This document shows, piece by piece, positions 9,188-17,169 of a stretch of 59,142 bases of DNA. The translations under genes were made by a program, and so were the position numbers. The stretch spans positions 31,213-90,354 of the forward strand of contig JAHFTC010000005.1 of assembly GCA_023269585.1 (NCBI GenBank), written 5' to 3'. Position 1 is the first letter of the stretch, and each line of letters starts with the position of its first letter. The notes beneath the pieces were generated by a model that was not told the origin of the DNA, made no database searches, and saw nothing but the letters and a program-made list of their open reading frames with translations. The DNA comes from Opitutaceae bacterium (GTDB taxonomy: Bacteria; Verrucomicrobiota; Verrucomicrobiia; Opitutales; Opitutaceae).

Positions 9188-9210
9188 GGCGCGGGGATGG
9201 ACGCCGCGCC
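9188..9210. terminator. GC-rich hairpin downstream of uppP
   Basis: The arms GGCGCGG and CCGCGCC form a 7-bp stem with a 9-base loop, about 35 bases beyond the uppP stop on the minus strand. There is no T-tract, so it could also be chance in such GC-rich DNA. Confidence 0.25.
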
Positions 9211-9246
9211 GCGGCCGATGTTCAAAATCGGGTCCGGCCGGCGCCT

Positions 9247-10269
9247 TCAGGTTACGATGACGAGCAGCAGCACACCCGCGACGACGAGGCGATAGACGGC
9301 GAAGGGGGCGAGTCCGAAGCGCGTGAGCGCGGCGACGAGCAGCTTGATGGCGAGGGCCCCGGAGACGAAGGCGACCAGCGTGCCGGTCAAAACTGGCGTC
9401 CAGCCGAAGACCTCGATCATCGCCGGACCGCCTTTGATGCCCTTGAGCAACGCGGCGCCGGCCAGGGTGGGCAGGCCGAGCAGGAAGCTGAACTCCGCGG
9501 CCTGGGCCGGTTTCAGGCCGACGATGTACCCGCCGACGATCGTCATCATGGAGCGGCTGGTGCCCGGCCACATCGCCACACATTGGAGACAGCCGACGAG
9601 CAGCGCCTCGCTCGGACGCAGTTCGGCGGGCTTGCGGCCGTTGGACTGCGCCCACAGGGAGCCTTTCTGGCGGCGGTCGACATAGAACATCAGCAGCGCC
9701 CCGGCAACGAGGGCCGCGATCACGGCGGGCACGGAGAACAGGTGCGCGTCGATCCAATCGTCGAGGGTGAGCCCGAGCAGTGCCGCGGGCAGGACTCCGA
9801 TGACGATATTGCGCAGCAGGCGGCCGCCTTCGCGATCCAGGCCGACCGCCCCGAGGGCGAGGCTCCAGAGTTGGCTCCAATAGAGGACCACGACCGCCGC
9901 GATGCCGCCGACTTGGATGATGACGGTGTAGGCATCGGCCGCGGCCTTGAGGCTGAGCGGGCGCCCGGCGGGGTTTTCGGGCGAGGGGGGCTTGATCCAG
10001 CGGGGCGCACCGTGGGTGTCGGTGAGCTGGCGGTCGTCGTCGAGGCCGAAGAAATACTGGGTGACGATCAGGTGGCCGGTCGAGGAGACGGGCAGGAACT
10101 CGGTGATGCCTTCGACCAGCCCGAGGACGACGGCCTCGCCCAGCGTCAGCTCCCGTCCCGGCACGATCGCGGCGGGTTCCGCGGGGGCGTCGACTGGTGT
10201 CGCCGGTAGCTGGGCACAGAGGGGGCTGAGGGCGAGCAGGGAGGCGAGCAGGCAGCCGGCGAAACGCAT
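9247..10269 (-). CDS. uppP: Undecaprenyl-diphosphatase UppP
   Basis: The 340-residue membrane enzyme recycles undecaprenyl pyrophosphate to the monophosphate carrier used in peptidoglycan synthesis, and its overexpression confers bacitracin resistance in other species. Key BacA/UppP motifs are present: EGITEFLPVSSTGHLI near residues 53-68 and PGTSRSMMTIVGGYIVGL near 234-251. There are multiple membrane helices. The protein is longer than the usual 265-280 residues. About 40 extra residues at the N-terminus look like a cleavable signal peptide (MRFAGCLLASLLALSPLCAQ) plus a Pro/Ala linker. About 20 further residues (PRWIKPPSPENPAGRP) lie in the loop after the first motif. The gene is alone, 178 bp upstream of rpmF. 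Confidence 0.95.
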   Translation of the reverse strand: MRFAGCLLASLLALSPLCAQLPATPVDAPAEPAAIVPGRELTLGEAVVLGLVEGITEFLPVSSTGHLIVTQYFFGLDDDRQLTDTHGAPRWIKPPSPENPAGRPLSLKAAADAYTVIIQVGGIAAVVVLYWSQLWSLALGAVGLDREGGRLLRNIVIGVLPAALLGLTLDDWIDAHLFSVPAVIAALVAGALLMFYVDRRQKGSLWAQSNGRKPAELRPSEALLVGCLQCVAMWPGTSRSMMTIVGGYIVGLKPAQAAEFSFLLGLPTLAGAALLKGIKGGPAMIEVFGWTPVLTGTLVAFVSGALAIKLLVAALTRFGLAPFAVYRLVVAGVLLLVIVT

Positions 10270-10364
10270 GGCGAGGGTGTGCGGGATGGCGCCCGGGGTG
10301 TCGAGTCCAGTTCCGCGAGACCGGCGCGGGGGCGAGTGGCCCCGGAGAGCGGGGCCGCGGGGTT

Positions 10365-12899
10365 TCAGTCCCGCGGCGGTTCGTCGGCGTACCAGCGGCT
10401 CTCGCGCCCGGCGGCATCCTCCGCGGTCACCAGGTAGACGGCGTCGGCCGGACCGGTCTCGTCGGTGAAGGTGGTGTCGGTCACCGCAGTGGCGAGGGTT
10501 TCACGATACGGCGAGTTGAGCCACGTCCATGGCCCGCCCATTTGGGCGGCGCGGTAGATCCGGTAACCGGCGGCGCCGGGCACGGCAGACCACGTCAGAC
10601 GGTTGGCGCCGCGCTCGCGACGGGTGCGCAGATCGGCCGGCAGGTCGGGAGCAGGGTGCGGCGCGGGCAGGGCGTCGAGCCGGTCGAGGAGCAGGTCGGC
10701 GTGGGTGAACCACATCAGCTCCGCCCAGGGCTGGCTGCGGCGACCCTGTTCGACCAAGCGGTAGGCCGCCTCCGTGCTGCCGACCGTGCCCCGGTCGGCG
10801 CGGTGGGAGAAGATCCCGGCAAACGGCGCACACGACCAGGCCTCCCAACGGTGGTCATGGGCCTGGCCGCGGAAGAAGTTGGCGCGGGTGGCGTCGGGTT
10901 CCATCCCGGCGACCGGGCGGTGCTGGAGATCGGCGGTGACGTCTACCGTGTCGAAATAGCGGGCACGCGCGGCGGGGTGGAGCCAGAGGTCCTCGCCGGT
11001 CGCGAGCTCGATGGAGCGCAGGTGGAAGTCGGAGATGTTCTCGTAGAGGAAGTCCGAGGCCTCGGGGCGGCCGATCTCGCCGGGGTACGGGCGCTGGCCG
11101 TGGCCGTAGAGGCCGGTGATGCCGGGGGCGTGGAGCGCGTCGCGCGCCCACGCCGCGAGCAGCGGATCACCGCTGGCGGTGCCGCCGAAGAGGGCGAGGC
11201 CGAGCGGGCCGAGCTGCATGTTGAGGGCGGAGGCGAAACAGTCGACCCGGGGGAAGCCGGCTTCGTTCACCCGGCCGAACGCGCGGCGCGAAGCGGCGCC
11301 GATCGCCCGGGCCGCGGCGGGCAGCCGGGGATTGGGCGCGACCGCGTGGTAGAGCGGGATCGCGCTGCTGCCGTAGGCGAGGTGGTAGGGGTCGATGCGC
11401 CCCTGGTCCTTCGGGTCGCGGCGTAGGGGCGGATCGGTGACCGCCCAGCGCGGCAGGTGCGCGGTGGGTTCGCCCTCGGCGGCGCCGGGCCGGCGGGTGA
11501 GCAGCGCGTCGAACGCGGTGCGCTTGCGTTGAAGCCAGAGGAGGGCGGCGTCCTGTACCCAGCTGCGTCCCCAGTATTTGATTTCGAGGAAACGCTGCGC
11601 GATCGCGGGCATCGCGGCCCGGCAGTCCGCGGGGCCGAGGTCGGGCTCGTCGACGATGGCGACGAGCGGCTGGAACTCCCGGCGGGCCAGATGCCAGAGC
11701 GCCTCGGGCTCGGTGGTCGGGGAGAAGGCGAAACGCACCTCGCCCCAGAAGGCGCGCAACGTGCCGCTGTGGCCGTCGGTGTTGCGACGGAAGCTTGACG
11801 CCCCCGCCACCGCGACGGTGCCGTCGCGCGCGACCGTGACCGGGCCGACGCCGGTTTGTACATACGGCACCGGCAGCAGGGCGAGGCCGGCGTCGCGGTC
11901 GACGAGGGCGTGGAGGAAATGGCCATTGGTGGCGCGGGTGAGCCGGCGCAGGCCGGCGGGCACCGTGATCGTCTCGGGCGGGCCGTCGCCGAGGCGGAGT
12001 TGGCCGACGAGCAGACGGTGGTCGGTGGCGCCGACGACTTCGGCCGTGACGTCGCCTTCGGGCGCGAGCCGCTGGGATTGGATGAGCACGGCACCGCGGG
12101 CGGGAATGCGGTAGGTGAACTCGGCGGAGTCGTCCACGCCGCGCGGCCCGAGGCGCACGGTGAGCTTGGCGAACAACGGTCCGCTGCCCCAGCGCAGATC
12201 GCGCACCTCGAGTTCATCGGCGCTGTTGTAGGTGAGTCTGGTGCGGCGGAGGACCGAACAGTCCGCCGCTTGGCGGACCAGAGTGAGTTCGGGCGCGATC
12301 CAGCCATCGGGGAGCGCGAGCGAACGGCCGAGTGGGCGGAGGCCGGCGATGGCGCCGGCGCGCGGGCCGGCGACGAGGAAATCGACGGCGAGATCGGCGC
12401 CGGCGAGGGTCAGGCGGTCGCCGGCGCGACGGTACGCGAGCGGGGGCGGGGCGGGAAGGGGAGGACCGTCCGCGCCGCGGCGGACGAGCACGAAGCGCCG
12501 GCGCTCCCAGGCGGCGAGCGTCACCGAAAAATAGAGATGGCAGCGCGTGAGGCGGCCTTGGGTGTCGCGCCGGAGATCGTCGAGTTGGACCACGAGGGGT
12601 TCGCGGCGGGCGGTGTCGCCCTCGGCGAAGAGCGCCCACGCGGCGGGATCGTTGGGCTCGTCCTCGTGGAGGAAGAGCGGCACGCGGACGAGTTCGTCGC
12701 GCCGCGGCTCGCCCACGCGCTCCTCGACGGTGAGCACACGAAGCACGCCGGCGGTGTCGGTGGCGGGCTTGAGCCGGGCGGTGAAGGGGACAGGCCACGC
12801 CGGGGTCGCCTCGAAGACCGAATCCGCGTCGGCGGCGGTCATGCCCACGCTGCCCCAGAGTGCCAAGACGAGCAGCGAAAGATGGCGGAGGGCGACCAT
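10365..12899 (-). CDS. Large secreted protein of unknown function with C-terminal Fn3-like region
   Basis: The 844-residue product has a signal peptide at residues 1-22 (LSLLVLALWGSVGMTAADA). The first 330 residues look beta-rich, and the middle (about 400-700) is alpha-helical with many aromatic residues and histidines, for example YGHGQRPYPGE and GQAHDHRWEAWSC. That arrangement is reminiscent of secreted polysaccharide lyases or hydrolases with a helical toroid. Residues about 740-838 (RGANRLTWSAVPGAAGYRIYRA) match a fibronectin type III-like module. I do not recognise a named family, so enzymatic function is only an inference. It is divergent from priA across 162 bp and has no same-strand partner. 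Confidence 0.8.
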   Translation of the reverse strand: MVALRHLSLLVLALWGSVGMTAADADSVFEATPAWPVPFTARLKPATDTAGVLRVLTVEERVGEPRRDELVRVPLFLHEDEPNDPAAWALFAEGDTARREPLVVQLDDLRRDTQGRLTRCHLYFSVTLAAWERRRFVLVRRGADGPPLPAPPPLAYRRAGDRLTLAGADLAVDFLVAGPRAGAIAGLRPLGRSLALPDGWIAPELTLVRQAADCSVLRRTRLTYNSADELEVRDLRWGSGPLFAKLTVRLGPRGVDDSAEFTYRIPARGAVLIQSQRLAPEGDVTAEVVGATDHRLLVGQLRLGDGPPETITVPAGLRRLTRATNGHFLHALVDRDAGLALLPVPYVQTGVGPVTVARDGTVAVAGASSFRRNTDGHSGTLRAFWGEVRFAFSPTTEPEALWHLARREFQPLVAIVDEPDLGPADCRAAMPAIAQRFLEIKYWGRSWVQDAALLWLQRKRTAFDALLTRRPGAAEGEPTAHLPRWAVTDPPLRRDPKDQGRIDPYHLAYGSSAIPLYHAVAPNPRLPAAARAIGAASRRAFGRVNEAGFPRVDCFASALNMQLGPLGLALFGGTASGDPLLAAWARDALHAPGITGLYGHGQRPYPGEIGRPEASDFLYENISDFHLRSIELATGEDLWLHPAARARYFDTVDVTADLQHRPVAGMEPDATRANFFRGQAHDHRWEAWSCAPFAGIFSHRADRGTVGSTEAAYRLVEQGRRSQPWAELMWFTHADLLLDRLDALPAPHPAPDLPADLRTRRERGANRLTWSAVPGAAGYRIYRAAQMGGPWTWLNSPYRETLATAVTDTTFTDETGPADAVYLVTAEDAAGRESRWYADEPPRD

Positions 12900-13061
12900 G
12901 GTGCGGGCACGCTAGGCGGTGACTCGCAAATGGCGAGGGTGGTTGCTCCATGGTTCTGCCGCCCGGTCGCCCGCGCGGGGCCCTGCTCGCGCGGGTGAGT
13001 TGTCCCCGAAAACGTTCTCGCACCGGCGACGCGACCGGAGGTTAGTCGGTGGCGCCAATCG

Positions 13062-15296
13062 ATGATCGTCGCCGTCCATCCGCTCGCCGGGTTCGACAAG
13101 GTGCTGCACTACCGCGCACCGGAGAAACTGCGCGCGGGGATCGCGGTCGGCTCGCTTGTGCGCGTGCCGGTGGTGAACCGGTTCACGCTGGCGGTCGTCT
13201 CGGAGCTCAACCCGACGCCCGACTGCGCGGTCGAGAAGCTCAAGACCGTGGCCGAGCTGGTGTACCCGTTTCCCGCACTCACCCCGGAATTGCTTTCGCT
13301 GGCGCGCTGGATCGCCGCCTACTACGCCGCGCCGCTCGACACCGTGATCGAGGCGATGATCCCGGTCTCGGTGCGCAAGGGTCTCGCGCTCAAGATCGAG
13401 AAACGCCTCGCCGTGGCGCGGGAGCTTTCGATCGAGGAACTGGAGACGCTCAACCGCCGCGCACCGCAGCAGGCGAAGCTCTACGCGTTCCTGAAACTCC
13501 AACTGCACCCAGTCGCCAAGTCGCTCGTGCTCGCGCGGCTCGCCGTGGGCCCGTCGAGCGCGGCGGCGCTGGTGCAGCATGGCGTGGTGCGCGAGATCGA
13601 CCACCGCATCGAGCGCGTGGCCTACCGCGACGAGATCGGCGGGGTCGAGCCGGTGGCGGTCATCCCGCCCGAGCTCAACCTCGCGCAGAAGGCGGCGGTG
13701 GAAACGCTCCGCGCGAGCGGCGCGAAGGGCGGTTTCGCGGTGCACCTGCTCCAGGGGGTGACCGGCTCGGGCAAGACCGAGGTCTATCTCCATGCGATCG
13801 CCGACATGCTGCAGGGCGGCGGCGGCGCGGTGTATCTGGTTCCCGAGGTTGCGCTCACGCCGCAGACGGTGGCGCGGTTGCGCGGCCGGCTCGAGCAGCA
13901 ACTCGGCCAGCGCGTGGTCGTGTGGCACAGCTCGCTCAGCGAAGGCGAGCGGCTCGATGGCTGGCTGGCGCTCGCCTCGGGCGAGGCGCGGATCGTGGTG
14001 GGCGCGCGCTCGGCGGTGTTCGCCCCGGTGCGCGACCTGCGGCTGGTGATCGTCGACGAGGAGCACGAGCCCGCCTACAAGCAGGACGAGATGCCGCGCT
14101 ACCATGGGCGCGACGTGGCCGTGTATCGCGCGAAGCTGGCCGGGGCGGTGTGTGTCCTGGGTTCGGCGACGCCGTCGGTCGAGTCGGTCAACAACGTGCG
14201 CCGCGGCCGGTACCGGCACGACGTGCTGCCCACCCGCATCGACGACCGGAAGATGCCGCTGGTGCACATCGTGGACATGCGCCACGAGATCAACGCCAAG
14301 CGCGCGACCTCCGTGCTCTCGCGTCTGCTGATCGACAAGCTGCACGACCGCTTCGCGAAGAAGGAGCAGTCGATCCTCTTCATCAACCGGCGCGGCTATT
14401 CGAGCAGTTTGTTGTGCCAGGAGTGCGGTTACGTGGCGGAGTGCCCGCACTGCAGCGTGTCGCTCACCTACCACCGCGCGGATGAGACCCTGAAGTGCCA
14501 CCTCTGCGGCGAGGTGAAGCCGGCGCCGCTGGTGTGCCCGCAATGCCGCTCGCCGAAGGTCCGCATGCGCGGCCTGGGCACGCAGAAGGTCGAGGAGCAT
14601 GTGGCGCGCATCCTGTCGCGGGCGAAGGTCGTGCGGATCGACACCGACACGATGGGGAAGAAGAACCGTTTCCGGGAGATCCTGGGCGAGTTCCGCACCG
14701 GCAAGATCGATGTGCTCGTGGGCACGCAGATGATCGCCAAGGGGCTGGATTTCCCGAACGTGACGCTGGTCGGTCTGGTCGATGCCGACATCTCGATGCA
14801 CGTGCCGGATTTCCGCGCCAACGAGCGCACGTTCCAGCTGCTCGTGCAGGTGGCCGGGCGCGCGGGCCGCGGAGACCGGGCGGGCGAGGTGGTCGTGCAG
14901 ACGTTCACGCCGCAGGCCGATGCGATCCAGTTCGCCAAGCAGAGCGACTTCGACGGCTTCATCGAGGGCGAGATCAAGACGCGCGAGCAGTTCAAGTATC
15001 CGCCGTTTCGGCACCTGGTGCACCATGTCTTCCGGGGCGACAACGCCGAGAAGGTGCTCTGGGTGGCCGAGCAGTGGCGGAAGCGCGTGGAGCCGTTGCT
15101 GGCCGGCGCGGCGGAGTTGCGCGGCCCGTCGCCCTCGCCGATCGAGCGCGTGCAGAACGAATACCGTTTCCAGCTCTGGTACTTCACCGGTGCGGTGGTG
15201 AAGGTCGTGGGCGTGCTCGCGAAGGAGCAGCGCGACTTCCCCTGGCCCGAGGGCGTGAGCCAGACGCTCGATGTCGACCCGATGAGCCTGAGCTGA
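13062..15296 (+). CDS. priA: Primosomal protein N' (replication restart helicase PriA)
   Basis: The 744-residue protein is the 3'-5' DNA helicase that recognises stalled forks and reloads the replisome. The N-terminal DNA-binding domain is at about 1-100. The helicase core has Walker A GVTGSGKTE at about 232-240, DEEH at about 332-335, GSATPS and the later motif QVAGRAGRGDRAG. Between the helicase lobes lies the zinc-binding insert with eight cysteines (CQECGYVAECPHC and CHLCGEVKPAPLVCPQC). Length and order are normal. The ATG at 13062 gives MIVAVHPLAGFDKVLHY, which fits the family. A GGAGG lies 22 bases upstream, too far to be a standard ribosome binding site. Confidence 0.97.
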   Translation: MIVAVHPLAGFDKVLHYRAPEKLRAGIAVGSLVRVPVVNRFTLAVVSELNPTPDCAVEKLKTVAELVYPFPALTPELLSLARWIAAYYAAPLDTVIEAMIPVSVRKGLALKIEKRLAVARELSIEELETLNRRAPQQAKLYAFLKLQLHPVAKSLVLARLAVGPSSAAALVQHGVVREIDHRIERVAYRDEIGGVEPVAVIPPELNLAQKAAVETLRASGAKGGFAVHLLQGVTGSGKTEVYLHAIADMLQGGGGAVYLVPEVALTPQTVARLRGRLEQQLGQRVVVWHSSLSEGERLDGWLALASGEARIVVGARSAVFAPVRDLRLVIVDEEHEPAYKQDEMPRYHGRDVAVYRAKLAGAVCVLGSATPSVESVNNVRRGRYRHDVLPTRIDDRKMPLVHIVDMRHEINAKRATSVLSRLLIDKLHDRFAKKEQSILFINRRGYSSSLLCQECGYVAECPHCSVSLTYHRADETLKCHLCGEVKPAPLVCPQCRSPKVRMRGLGTQKVEEHVARILSRAKVVRIDTDTMGKKNRFREILGEFRTGKIDVLVGTQMIAKGLDFPNVTLVGLVDADISMHVPDFRANERTFQLLVQVAGRAGRGDRAGEVVVQTFTPQADAIQFAKQSDFDGFIEGEIKTREQFKYPPFRHLVHHVFRGDNAEKVLWVAEQWRKRVEPLLAGAAELRGPSPSPIERVQNEYRFQLWYFTGAVVKVVGVLAKEQRDFPWPEGVSQTLDVDPMSLS

Positions 15297-15369
15297 GCGG
15301 CGGAGCGCGGTCGGGCGGGGACGGATGAAGGAATGTGGAAATCAGGGAATCAGGAACGGACCTGCGGCT

Positions 15370-15417
15370 CCGAAGGACACAGAGGGCACAGAGGCGGAGG
15401 AGAGCACGGAGACGGGC
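15370..15417. repeat. Simple interspersed word repeat (GGACACAGAGGGCACAGAGG type)
   Basis: This stretch downstream of priA contains repeated ACAGAGG and GAGCACGGAG words, and 15336-15356 repeats the word ATCAGG/AATCAGGAA. Such simple repeated words recur in several intergenic gaps in this window in different families. No coding sense is apparent. Confidence 0.45.
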
Positions 15418-15502
15418 CGATCTGAGGAATGCGCCCGGCTTCGGCAAGTCCGTCACGAATCGCGGAACTGGAGACCCGATACCGGATCCCCACGGCGCGT
15501 GG

Positions 15503-15522
15503 GGCCGGCCACCGTGCCGGCC
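15503..15522. terminator. Hairpin between convergent priA and DPAAA-repeat gene
   Basis: A perfect 7-bp stem (GGCCGGC and GCCGGCC) with a six-base loop lies 3 bases beyond the stop of the minus-strand gene, in the only gap between convergent genes here. It could end transcription from both sides, although no T-tract follows. A REP-like palindrome is the alternative. Confidence 0.35.
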
Positions 15523-15525
15523 GAC

Positions 15526-17169
15526 TCAGGGACCCGGCGCGAGCAGCTGTTGTTTCGTCGCTTCCGGCAGGTCGGTGGTGGCGAGCCAGGCGGTGGTGGC
15601 GGCGCGATCCTTCGTCAGCCAAATCCGGGCGATGGAGGTGAGGGCGTCTTGGCGGACGCTGTTGTCGGCGATGCTGTTCGCCACGCGGGAGGCGAGAGCG
15701 AGGTCGGCATATGCGGCATTCGCAATGTAGGCGCGGGCGGCGGAGTCATGCACGGTGCCCGCGGGAAGGCTGGCGACGAGTTCCGCGGCGGCCTGGGGCT
15801 GGGTACGGCCGAGGCCGGAGAGCATGCCGTCGAGGAAGCTCTTCCGGGCGTCGTCCGAGGGGAGTCGGCCGAGCGTGGTGTGCAGGTCGGCCGTCGAGCT
15901 GGCAGGCCAGCTCTGGCCCACCGCCTGGATTGTTGCCGCCTGCTCCTTGGGGTCGGCTTGGCGTAGCGCGAATTCGAGCGCGGCTGCCGGCTTTCCGGCG
16001 GCCCACGAGCGTACGAGGGATCGCAGGATGGACGTGCGATTTTGGTCGGCGGGAAGTTTGGCGGCCCAAGCGGCGGCGGACTGCGGGTCGAGGCGCGCCC
16101 AGTTGGAGGCGAGATTCAGCGCGACGTTCACTCGGGTGTTGCCGGCGACTTGGTCGAGATAGGACACCGCGGCGGCCGGGTCGGTGGAGGCAAACGACAT
16201 GAGCGTGTCTCGGAAGAGCGTACTGCGAGTCGGGCCGGCGGGCAGCTTGGTTGATAGCCAGTCGAGGGCGGACTGCGGGGACTCTTCGAGGAGGCGCCTG
16301 GCCACCGAGCGGAGCGCGTCGATCTGGTACGGGCCGGCCGGAATCGTGAGGGCGAAGTCGCCGGCGAGTTTGGGGTCCTCCCGTAGGAGTGTTTCGACGA
16401 CGCCGTACAGAAGTGGACCCCGTGGTACGGTCGGCGGGAGATTGTTGATCGTTGCCAGTGCAGCGGCGGGATCGCCTGCGGCCTGGATCTTGGCGATGCT
16501 CCATAGCCGAATGTCGGAGTTAGCGGGCTGATCGAGCGACACCGCGAGCGCGACGGCTTGCGCTGGATCGGTCTGGGCCAGCCGACGGAGGATGGCATCG
16601 TAGGCGGTGGAGCGGACTCCGAGATCTTTCAGGTCGCGGACCCATGCGACAGCCGCAGCGAGATCGCGGGTGCACCAAGCTGCGGCGATTTCGGCTGCGG
16701 CCTCGTGTGCGCCGAATTGGTCGGTGCGCAATTGCCTGTGCGCTGCTGCCGCAGCGGGGTCGCGTTCGGCCCAGGTTCTGAATAGGCCGCGGAGATCCAG
16801 CTGCCGAAGGTCCGGTGATTGCTTCGCCCGATCGAGCGCAGCGGCGGGATCCTCCTCGGCCCAGAGTCCGAGCAAACGCGAGAGCACGAACGCACGCTGG
16901 CGTGTGTCAGGAATGTTTTGCGCGGCAGCAAGCAGCGCGGGCACTTCGGCGGGCTCGAGCTCGGCGAGGCGGCGGCGCCAGTCGCGAGCCGTGGCCGGTG
17001 GAGGCGTACCTTGTTGACGCAGCGCACTGGCGGAGACCGCAGCCGGTTGAATCGTGGCGACAGGCGCGGCACTCCGCGCCGAGACAAGCGTCGGCGAACG
17101 CCAACCCATCCAGACTCCTGCTCCGAAGAGCCCGAGGGCGGCGAAAAACAGCGGAACCACGCGATTCAT
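15526..17169 (-). CDS. Membrane-anchored DPAAA-type helical repeat protein (paralogue 2)
   Basis: The 547-residue protein starts with a hydrophobic N-terminal helix (VVPLFFAALGLFGAGVWMGW, an uncleaved anchor or signal). The rest is a tandem array of about 30-40-residue helical repeats, each containing a version of W...DPAAALAW...LP, for example AERDPAAAAAHRQL, AQTDPAQAVALAV and LDPQSAAAWAAKLP. This is a solenoid-type repeat commonly seen in Verrucomicrobia. No catalytic motif is visible, so a scaffold or binding role is likely but unproven. The ATG at 17169 overlaps the stop of the upstream paralogue in an ATGA, indicating translational coupling. Its closing segment (TKDRAATTAWLATTDLPEATKQQLL) mirrors that of the upstream protein. 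Confidence 0.85.
   Translation of the reverse strand: MNRVVPLFFAALGLFGAGVWMGWRSPTLVSARSAAPVATIQPAAVSASALRQQGTPPPATARDWRRRLAELEPAEVPALLAAAQNIPDTRQRAFVLSRLLGLWAEEDPAAALDRAKQSPDLRQLDLRGLFRTWAERDPAAAAAHRQLRTDQFGAHEAAAEIAAAWCTRDLAAAVAWVRDLKDLGVRSTAYDAILRRLAQTDPAQAVALAVSLDQPANSDIRLWSIAKIQAAGDPAAALATINNLPPTVPRGPLLYGVVETLLREDPKLAGDFALTIPAGPYQIDALRSVARRLLEESPQSALDWLSTKLPAGPTRSTLFRDTLMSFASTDPAAAVSYLDQVAGNTRVNVALNLASNWARLDPQSAAAWAAKLPADQNRTSILRSLVRSWAAGKPAAALEFALRQADPKEQAATIQAVGQSWPASSTADLHTTLGRLPSDDARKSFLDGMLSGLGRTQPQAAAELVASLPAGTVHDSAARAYIANAAYADLALASRVANSIADNSVRQDALTSIARIWLTKDRAATTAWLATTDLPEATKQQLLAPGP

Noticed and set aside
12970-12996. Hairpin CCGCGCG/CGCGCGG as a terminator
   Set aside because: It lies between divergent genes, where no transcript should end, and no T-tract follows.
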